A DNA stretch of 64,000 bases, from NCBI RefSeq assembly GCF_002994745.2, contig NW_020126832.1, positions 124,001-188,000 on the forward strand, read 5' to 3'. Of the stretch, positions 37,393 through 45,350 are shown in pieces. The translations under genes were made by a program, and so were the position numbers. The notes under the pieces were generated by a model that worked only from the letters and a program-made list of their open reading frames with translations, ran no database searches and was not told the DNA's origin. How positions within the stretch are numbered: the stretch's first letter is position 1; every line of letters starts with the position of its first letter. Source of the stretch: Rosa chinensis. Taxonomy: Eukaryota; Streptophyta; Magnoliopsida; Rosales; Rosaceae.

Positions 37393-37983
37393 GAGGAAGT
37401 AGAAGGAATTTGAAACTGCACGCTTAGACAAACCTTAGTAAAATCTGGAGGAGACAAAAAAGGATGTATATGTAAAGCACAAAATAGGGTAGAAATCTCA
37501 ACAGGCACACAGTTTTAACAAAGCTTCTCCGGGAAGGAGAAGAGTTATGACAGTTCACGGCCCAAGAAACTCCCCCACGTGTAAATATTCCTTTCTTTTC
37601 CTGGATTTATGGCATGCTTTCGGCTATAGCTCCTCGAGATTCGTTTGATTCCCCCACGCGTCCTTCTTTTCCTTGATTCACGGCAATTAAACCTGCTTTC
37701 GGCTGTAGCTTGTCTGTCACAGCTCCTCGAGATTCGTTTGGTTCCCCCACGTGTCTTCCACGCGGCAACAGCTTTTCCGTGTTTGCGGGTGACTTTAATC
37801 CAACGCGTAGATTTAATCTCAGAGGTCGTCCATCCAACGGTGGAGATCTGCTCACTCGTTCTATAATTAGGTGCATTCTGAGGGAGCGACTATTCACTCC
37901 AAAAGAAAATTCTTCCGAGTTCCATCCTTTCTCTCTCAACCCTTCAGCCTTTCTTTCGAAACTCCAATCCTTTCTTCATCAAC
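37393..37983. promoter_or_regulatory. Bidirectional promoter-like spacer
   Basis: This interval separates two divergent ORFs. It contains two direct repeats starting TGCTTTCGGCT and sharing CTCCTCGAGATTCGTTTG, at 37615-37663 and 37694-37755, and a third partial copy at about 37569-37612. Each carries a CCCCCACG core; two are perfect G-boxes, CACGTG (37576-37581, 37748-37753), and one is CACGCG (37655-37660). A TATA-like TATAATTA lies at 37862-37869, about 115 bp before the homeobox start, followed by a pyrimidine-rich leader. A weaker candidate on the minus strand is at about 37465-37475. G-boxes bind bZIP and bHLH factors in plants; promoter activity is inferred. Confidence 0.55.
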
Positions 37984-38634
37984 ATGGAACCACAAACTCT
38001 GCAACTAATAGAGCAACAGACCCAGCAACAAATCGAGGATGGAGGAAACAACCAAGCAGCCGGGACTAATAACCGGTGGGCTCCCACACCGCCTCAACTA
38101 AGAATCCTCAAGGGCCTTTACTATGATAAGGGTTTTAAGTACCCAACTCCAGAGCAGATTCAAGAGATCTCCCTCCATCTGAAACAGTATGGGCAGATCG
38201 AGGACAAAAACGTCTTCTTTTGGTTCCAGAACCTCAAGGCTCGTGAGAGGCAGAAGTTGAAGGAATTTCGGAACGTTCCGGTTGGTGGATCTCTCGATCT
38301 CAATTTTGGATCCACTAGTTCTACTGATGATGGTAGATCCATTGATCTAAACTTTGGGTCACGTGTCGGCTATGGTGTTGACCCATATTCCTCCTCACCC
38401 TTCAACACTAATACCAGTACTACCTCCTTTGGCACAACAGGAGGACAATCTTTCATGGAACAACGAGGAGGAGATCACCAGGAGATTGAAACCCTTCCAC
38501 TATTCCCCATGCATGGTGAGGACATCTTTGGCAACATGAAGACTACTTCTGAGGGAGGTAGCGGCTATGGCGATGACTCTCGCATTTCCCTTGAGCTCAG
38601 CCTCAACTCCTACGGAGATGCAGACATGGCTTAG
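37984..38634 (+). CDS. WUS-like: Intronless WUSCHEL-type homeobox protein, 216 aa
   Basis: An uninterrupted ORF, antisense to the LARD that carries it. Residues 31-93 form a WOX homeodomain: RWAPTPPQLRILKGLYYD, then YPTPEQIQEI, LKQYGQIEDKNVFFWFQN and KARERQK, the recognition helix with the WFQN core. Residue 84 is Leu where I recall His in WUS. Residues 170-177, TLPLFPMH, are the WUS box of the WUS clade. ISLELSLNSY (201-210) is an EAR-like repressor motif, and two DLNF motifs (104-107, 121-124) lie in a duplicated SLDLNFGS/SIDLNFGS pair. The N-terminus is Gln-rich. WUS-clade proteins are nuclear transcription regulators of stem-cell fate in meristems. At 216 residues it is somewhat short for WUS. 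Host WUS genes, as I recall, have an intron within the homeobox; none is here, suggesting capture through an RNA copy. ATG context CAACATGGAA is favourable. Function in this copy is untested. Confidence 0.9.
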   Translation: MEPQTLQLIEQQTQQQIEDGGNNQAAGTNNRWAPTPPQLRILKGLYYDKGFKYPTPEQIQEISLHLKQYGQIEDKNVFFWFQNLKARERQKLKEFRNVPVGGSLDLNFGSTSSTDDGRSIDLNFGSRVGYGVDPYSSSPFNTNTSTTSFGTTGGQSFMEQRGGDHQEIETLPLFPMHGEDIFGNMKTTSEGGSGYGDDSRISLELSLNSYGDADMA

Positions 38635-38832
38635 TATTATTATTATTATTATTATATTTTTTTTTTTAAATTTTTTTTTTTTTTTGTAAATAGCTGAATT
38701 TAATAAGACTAAATGAATGCAAATTTTTATTTTTTATATTTTTTTATTTTTTTTATTTTTTTATATAAAGGACTCAAAATAAAAGACAAATATATATATA
38801 AGACTCAAAATGAAAGACAAAAATATAAATCT
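38635..38832. repeat. Low-complexity 3' flank of the homeobox ORF
   Basis: An ATT trinucleotide run (about 38635-38654) and poly(T) stretches follow the stop codon directly. A GTAAATAGCTGAATTTAATAA segment near 38687-38707 could act as a plant polyadenylation region, but this is a guess. Confidence 0.55.
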
Positions 38833-39060
38833 CTTCCCCCACACTTAAATATTGCATTATCCTCAATGTAATCAATTAAAAGCATGCAATGTAATAAGTA
38901 AGCATAGATAGAAGACATTTACGAAAACAAATCCTAAAATAAAAACTAAAGAGAAAAATTGAAAAATAAAAAGAAATAGGGAAAGAGAAAGCAAATCTGA
39001 TTTGCATGGGTTGCCTCCCAAGTAGCGCTTGTATTTTACGTCTTGCAGCCAGACGGTACC
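38833..39060 (-). repeat. LARD flanking block, copy 2
   Basis: Starts CTTCCCCCACACTTA and ends with GGTTGCCTCCCAAGTAGCGC and the region to about 39060. It is the partner of the block at 36600-36850; together they bracket the two ORFs. Confidence 0.75.
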
Positions 39061-39857
39061 TACATTAAATAAAGTTAGTAACTATAATTAACAAAGAAAT
39101 ACAAAATAAAAACAAGTATAACTATTAATTACAAACTACAAGTATAATTAACAAGTATATTGTACATAAGACACAAGTTAAGTACTCAAGTGAGTATAAA
39201 ACGTGAAAAGTATTTTTACAAGTTTAAAGTGTGAAACAACAAAATAATTTACACGTATAGAGTATTCACAAGTATTTCTTTTGTTATAAACATTATTGAT
39301 ATCGAATCAAATTCCAATCGGTAAATCAAGTGGACGTGCGGCCCAAGTATAATCGCCTAGACACAAACTCCCTTTCAAATCTTTTGGGCAACCTTACTGA
39401 AATGGCCAGGTAGGGGAGGACGAACACGAGAGGAAAAATCCATTTTGGCATGAGCTACTCCCACATAGTGGTTTAGGCCCATTTGCAAGCACTTCTGGAT
39501 TCAAAAACCCGTCATGAACGTTGTCCCCTTCCTAGACACCATTTCACATAGGCTTTCTTACTAAGATGAAAAAGTTCATAAGTGTGAAGACAGTTCAACA
39601 AGTGTTAATAAAGGCCGCCCTCAACCTTAAGGGACCTGAGCTAGGTACCAATAAGGGGTTTAGGCCAATATTAACAAAAGAGACTTCACCTATTCCTCTC
39701 AATTTACAACCTACAATTAAAATTCATGTTCAATAATATAAATAATATCCTAGTTAATTTAAACTAAGTTTCAAACAATTTATATACAATAAATATATAC
39801 AATAAATGACACAATTTAGCAAGTGATTTTTCAATCCCCGGCAACGGCGCCAAAAAT
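39061..39857 (-). other. LARD leader and primer-binding site
   Basis: Non-coding leader between the 5' LTR and the first flanking block. The minus-strand primer-binding site TGGCGCCGTTGCCGGGG lies at 39852-39836, five bases from the LTR. No splice or coding signal recognised. Confidence 0.75.
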
Positions 39858-41902
39858 TGATGCGCTTTTGGGAAGCGCATAATTTAACCCTGAAATATCG
39901 TTAGTAGTATAAGCAAATAGGGATCGTTCTGTCCGGGGATTGAGGGTACACTTGTAATTGTGAAACAAATAAAGAAAAGTATTATTTACAAAAATAAAAT
40001 AAAGAATATAAATATATACAATTGTATAAACAAATAAAGAATTAAATAATAAAGTATTATTTACAAAAATAAAACAAAGAATAGAAATATATACAAGTAA
40101 CAAAATAAAAAGGGAGGGGGGTTTAAGAATTATATAATTGAAAATTAAGATAAATAAAATAAAGAAAATGTAAAACATATATACAAGGTGGATCGCAAGG
40201 AACAAAGATCAAAATCACATCCATATGCAAGAAATCCAATTACAATTCCTATAGTTGATTTTAAATGTCATGAGAGAGGAGTTGATCATGTGAAACATTC
40301 GAAAGCAAATGATTTCCCATATTTTACTTTTCAATGCTAATTAACCTAAGCGAAAGCACCTAGATTAATCCTATCAAACATGCAATCAAGCCCTAGAAAG
40401 CTAGTCAATCATGACATGTTCAACGCATTAGACATAGAGAAAGGCTATCAACTCAAGTGTACAACTTAGTATGGAAAAGTCCACCTAATTGCAATCCTCT
40501 TTAATTAAATTCGGTCTTTGCACAAAACCTTTACTACTTTGATTCAAGTTTACACAAAACGAAAAGTCGATTTCATGTTCTTAAACCTAGCACCAATTAT
40601 ATCAAAACCCTAAGTGTTTGCAACCACATAAGATTAAAATACAAAAGTTTTCTATCATGCAAATTTAATTAAACAAACCCACATAAGCAACATAAAAATC
40701 AACATATAGAAATCACAACTTTATCTCAAAACATATAAACGGGCTTTAAACTTTGCCCTTAACATTATTTGTTAACTAGAATTCATAGTTTTACAAAATC
40801 AAACAAAGAAAACAAGAGAAAGGATATAATACACCTTGAAAGATGAATGATAAAGCCTTGAGACGAAGAACTTGAAGATCCTTGAAAACAAGCAATCTTC
40901 TAGGGACGACACAAGGGTGGATGGCGGTTGGGAAATTGATGTATTGCATGGCTTCTCTTTCTCTTGGCTTGAAAATGAAGAACAAGAAAACTAGAGAATG
41001 GAAAAGAAATATGGAGAGGAAATGGAGAGACAAGGAGATGGAATGGATGAAGGAAATGTGTGATTGAGAGTGAGAGGAGAAGGTGTTTAAATAGGGAAGA
41101 AAAAGAAGAGTGAAATGATGAGATGAAGAAAAATAATGAAAGTGGAGTGTGAGAGTGGTTTGTAAAATATGTAAAAGATGAGGTAATGATGAAAGCAAAG
41201 CATGAAAGTGAAGAAATGTGGAAGTGATGATGATCTTTTAGGGTAGAAAAATTGTATCCAAGGAAAAGAAATGCTTTCTTCATATGGGTGGGAACATGAA
41301 TATGTGGTGTTGAGCTATTTTCAGGTCAGTTTCTTTCCCTTTATTCCTTCAATTATTTCTCCATCAAAACTTCAGAATGAGCCTTCGACTTCTTCATAAA
41401 AAATGTTCCACTATGAGTGTAGATCATCCTCACAAATTTTCAGAGCTTTATTCCATGTGGTTGGGCCGGAAATGCTGCTGGACCTCTTACAGGTCCAGTT
41501 TTCCGGTTTTGCTTCTGTAGAAAATTGGGCTGATTGTTTGAAGGCCTTCCACTCATATTTTTCTCTGGCACTCTTCATAAGAAATGATCCTTTGGGTGTC
41601 TAGAATGGATCTGGAGAGTTTCAGCTCATTTCGAGTTCATTTGGTCAGGTGGCCGCTCCTTCTTCCTTGCTTGGCTCTGATTCTCCTAGCCGGAGTAAGA
41701 AAATATTCAAGGTTGACTTTTTAGTGCATTTTCATTCTTCTCCATCATTTCTAGGTAATTATGGACGTAACACTCATTTCTTCTTCATCTACTCCAATGT
41801 ACCTAAAAATAGAAATTAAGTTAAAAATCGATTCGTTAAGGAATAACTAAGCAAAATGTGAGGAATTAACATTTAAAATATCACATTAAAATGCGCCTAT
41901 CA
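39858..41902 (-). repeat. LARD 5' LTR
   Basis: 2045 bp. Compared with the 3' LTR it lacks single bases in five A or G runs (near 40046, 40171, 40189, 41266 and 41293) and otherwise reads the same by eye. Confidence 0.95.
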
Positions 41903-42008
41903 GGGTTCACATCCAAAACCAATTGGTAATGGATGAAGTGGCCCAAACCCTTATAAACTCATAGGCAAGGTCCCATTTTTCCCATGTGGGATGTATATAT
42001 TCTCAACA

Positions 42009-42600
42009 ACGAAATTGTGCAACGCACGCACTAATCTTCTTGCATATCAGTGCAAGTAGATATGCATGGTTAATTGGATGATAAGAAAAGCATTATTAGG
42101 TAGTTTTATATTAAAGAAATAGGCCGGCTTTCCCCAGCCATTTGTACTATAATCAAGCTTTCTTGCCATTGGAAATGAGGAACTCTTTTTAGCCCAGTTT
42201 GACAGGACAACAAACCATAACACAGAGGTGAAACGATCGTGCAATAATGGAGTCCAAAAGAGGTTGTTGCTTTGCTCCCACAGTCCCACTACACCACTTC
42301 CCTTTTGCTGAAAAATAAAAGGCCAACCACCATTTTTTAAAAGGGATCAGCTTTCAGGGTTCAGAGAATATGCATGGATCTCCGTCCTTCTCTACTGCTC
42401 CTCTTCAATAGTTTTCTTTTCTATATGCACAAACTTTTAGCAACCCCCATTAAACACTCAATTGCCACCTTTTCATCCCTGCAACCCTTTCCAAATACTT
42501 AAATCTCTCCAACTTCGTGAAACTTCTGTTTATTACAACTTTGCCCTTCTATTCTGAAAAAAGAAAAATGCAACTCATTCTCTAGTTTTCCATACGATCC
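42009..42600. other. 3' flank of the IDD gene
   Basis: No ORF or repeat recognised between the TRIM end and the IDD stop codon. Being on the 3' side of a minus-strand gene, it probably includes the 3' UTR. Confidence 0.45.
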
Positions 42601-44719
42601 TCAAACCCAATATCCATTGATTGGTGAAGAGTGGCAAATGGTCTGCACGCCAACACCAAGGAAATCCCTAGTCTGCCCTCCTCCGGCGCTCTCTTCGCTC
42701 TGTATGTGGCGGCGTTTCGCTTGATGCATGTGCAGTAGATGATCATGAGCTCCTGGGTTCTCCACAGTGCCATAGAGTCCACAAACTTTGCTCCCATCTT
42801 GAACTTGAATCACTGCTTGACTAGCACTACTAGTAATATTGTTGTTGTTGCACTTCAATCCAAAACTTCCAAGCAGTGATGACGTGTCAGTTGAAGTTGC
42901 ACCAATTTGGGCTGCCTTTTGCAACAAAGCTGTGGCTGACATATTTGCTGAAGGCGTTTGATGTGTGTACAAGAAGGAAGTGAGCTAGCAGCACTAGTGC
43001 TTGTGATTGTTAACTGATCTTGATGATGAGCATTGTTTGATGTAGAAAGCTTGTTATTACTTCCAAGACCCAATTCAGTTGATAATGATCAGAAGGCGGA
43101 GGAGGCACTGAACACGAAACACTAATGTTATTAGGATCACCAAATATTGAACCAGCTGATGAACTCACAGACCCAAGTTGATGGTGATGATGCTGATTAT
43201 TAACAGTCATTTCTTCGTGGGTGCTGTTGGATCCCTGTCCCATCCAAAGAGATAGACCGCGGGTATTTTGGCTCACGGTGTCAGGGGTATCATTGCTGGA
43301 GATTGGTTTAAAAATAGAAGAAAATTGTAGTTGGGGCATGTTCGGAGGTCCTAGTAGTAGTGAAGATGCATTATTTCCCATGTAGTGATGATAGTTGATA
43401 TTACTGGGCATTGCATTGTTGTGGATGTTGGATACTGCATTTACTCTAGCTGTTTCTTCAGCTAAGGCATCACAGAAGGCCCGGTGTGTGATGAAGCTAT
43501 CACGCCTGCCCAGCAATGAAAATGCATATTGTTAAGAAATTTAAGACAATCAATTTTGACATTTAATTATCTTAATGTGATCTAAATAAATTAATGGTAG
43601 GAAAACAGAAAAACAAATATATCTCAATATTGGTTGAAAATGCTTTAACTCCTTGTCTTCAAGAAAACAAAAATGAACAATATTGTCAGACATTATCCCC
43701 ATATATAGATGGAGATCAACAACTTAAGATGATCTAAGATAGAAGGTAAAATATATCAGGAAGAAAATAAAGCAGACATCTATCCTATCATACATAGCCA
43801 CAAAATCACTGTCATGCTTTTATATATGTTTTTTCCTTCATTTATTTGTTTGAGGTGTTTGGTTTCTTGCTGTTCATCAAACAAAAATTTGTCAAACAGA
43901 CAAACATATTGCAGCCACAAAACCCACCTTTATTTATAATTTCTTCTTCAACTAGATTTGCGATCTACTTGCGTCCATAATTTCTTCTTCATTTGGAAAT
44001 ATATAAATTTTAATAATAGCAAAGAAATTATGGACGCAAGTAGAAACATATTGCAACCACAAAACCAACCTTTATTTATAATTTCTTCTTCATTTGCAAT
44101 AACTGAATTAATTACCGTGAAAATAGAGTTCCGCAGTCACATTTGTACTCCCTAGTGCCACAGGTCTTTGAGTGAGCTTTCCAATCCGACTGCACCGCGT
44201 ACCGCTTGGAGCACTTCTCACACTTCCACTTCTTCTCGCCATGCTTGCGGCAGAAGTGCTTCTTTATTCCGGTCAGATCTCCGAGCGCCCTAGACGGGTG
44301 GTGGTGGACGCAACTCTTTTCCGGGCACACGTAGACGCGCTTCCTCGGCTCTTTGCTTGTTCTTTGCTTGAGCTTCCATGGAAGGTTGTGTCCACGGCGG
44401 TGCAGCTGTAGGTTTTGGTCTCTCTGAAATCCCTTACCACATATTTCACACAAGAATCTGTTGGTGGCCATCAGAGTCTTTGGAGACAAGGCTATTACTT
44501 CAGCCTCAGGATCTGAAACAAATATACATACTTGGAATCAATATTAACAATTCGATAATTATGAATCCGAACGAAGATTAAACTTGCCTGGGTTTCCTGG
44601 GAGGTTTCTCTTCTTTTTGACAGAGGAGGATTGGATCCAAGTACCGCAACTGGGTTTTGAAGAAACCCATTTGAGTTAATTGCTTCTTCTTCATGAGCCA
44701 TATTGATCTTCTCCAACAT
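42601..44719 (-). CDS. IDD: IDD-type C2H2 zinc-finger transcription factor (frameshifted copy)
   Basis: Three coding exons: 44719-44588, 44512-44116 and 43505-42601. Exon 2 starts DPEAEVIALSPKTLMATNRF and holds the INDETERMINATE domain: finger 1 CEICGKGFQRDQNLQLHRRG plus H, finger 2 from CPEKSCVHHHPSRALGDL, finger 3 CEKCSKRYAVQSDWKAHSK, and finger 4 CDCGTLFSR, completed in exon 3 by RDSFITHRAFC. The C-terminal IDD motifs MSATALLQKAAQ and TRDFLGVG are in exon 3. IDD proteins are plant nuclear DNA-binding regulators, several acting with GRAS partners. Intron phases match across both junctions; intron 1 has a GC donor (CAG|GCAAGT). Three breaks are visible: two extra bases in exon 1 near 44622-44630 before the KKKRNLPGNP motif, and single-base shifts near 43075 and 42975. 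These may be decay or assembly indels. The start could be the ATG at 44719 or at 44701. Confidence 0.85.
43506..44115 (-). other. IDD intron 2 with hairpin and duplication
   Basis: The 610-bp intron has donor ACG|GTAATT and acceptor GGGCAG. It contains a perfect 22-bp inverted repeat (43966-43987 and 44022-44043, core TTGCGTCCATAATTTCTT) with a 34-bp loop, inside a direct duplication (about 43904-43952 and 44044-44092, both with CCTTTATTTATAATTTCTTC). Confidence 0.85.
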
Positions 44720-45082
44720 TCAAAACTAGTCCTACCTAGCTTCTTGTTCGATAGATCTTCTTCTCTATCAGTTTGACTCAATAATATCTTTACCTTGGCA
44801 AGCTATAAGATACCTAGAAGAGAATAGGACAAGAGCTCACGAAGGAGGGGGGAAGTATTAGACTTGTGATTAAGAGAGAAAACCAAAGACTAGTATGGTT
44901 ATTATATGCTTTCAACCCTAACAACAAAGCTAATAGTATATGCAAGATTTGCTCTTTCCCCCTCTCCCTCTTTCTCCTTCTCATGTTGATGTTGTTGGCT
45001 TGTTGCAGTCATTTTATTATCTACTTTTTAGGAGGAATGGAATACTAATATTTGTTGGGAGGCGGTGAAAAGTTAAAGTTGG

Positions 45083-45129
<47 letters not shown>

Positions 45130-45350
45130 AATGCAAGGTGCATGATGACACATATGATGAGGCCCGGAGAAAAGCTAGTCTACATACTTTCCCATTTGGA
45201 ATGATTATCCCATAATTTGTTTGCCTTTTAGTTTTCCAATAATATTTATAATCCACCACATTAGTTTATTAATTTTATGTACAGAATGCTAATATTTTTC
45301 AATTTGTTTGTAATGTGAAGAGCCCCACTCAACTATTTCATGGAAGACCT
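44720..45350 (-). promoter_or_regulatory. Upstream region of the IDD gene
   Basis: The 5' flank of a minus-strand gene. It has a pyrimidine-rich tract on the plus strand (44956-44981) and a (GA)n microsatellite at 45086-45128, read as (TC)n in the gene's direction, a common feature of plant core promoters and 5' leaders. No TATA box assigned with confidence. Confidence 0.4.

Larger units (their letters stand above)
32796..41902 (-). mobile_element. Young LARD carrying a WUS-like gene
   Basis: A 9107-bp element in minus orientation with target duplication GGGTT (32791-32795, 41903-41907). Its 5' LTR is 39858-41902 (2045 bp) and its 3' LTR 32796-34845 (2050 bp). By eye they differ only by five one-base indels in A or G runs and no substitutions. 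The primer-binding site TGGCGCCGTTGCCGGGG (minus strand, 39852-39836) is of the kind I associate with Athila/Tat-type Ty3 elements. The polypurine tract AAGTGTGGGGGAA (minus) adjoins the 3' LTR. No gag, protease, RT, RNase H or integrase text exists in the 5-kb interior, so it is non-autonomous. The interior carries two divergent ORFs (36862-37392 minus, 37984-38634 plus). Confidence 0.93.
32544..42008 (-). mobile_element. TRIM element split by the LARD
   Basis: Two 121-bp LTRs, each starting TGTTGAGAATATATACATCC on the minus strand and ending TTTATCA, flank about 111 bp of internal sequence. One LTR is 32544-32664; the other is 32776-32795 joined to 41908-42008. Next to it, the minus strand reads TGGTATCAAAGCCA (32762-32775), a primer-binding site. 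A GCGGGGGCG polypurine-like stretch precedes the other LTR. Total length without the insertion is 353 bp, with no coding capacity: a terminal-repeat retrotransposon in miniature. The outer flanks are AAGAA and ACGAA, an imperfect 5-bp duplication. Confidence 0.85.
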
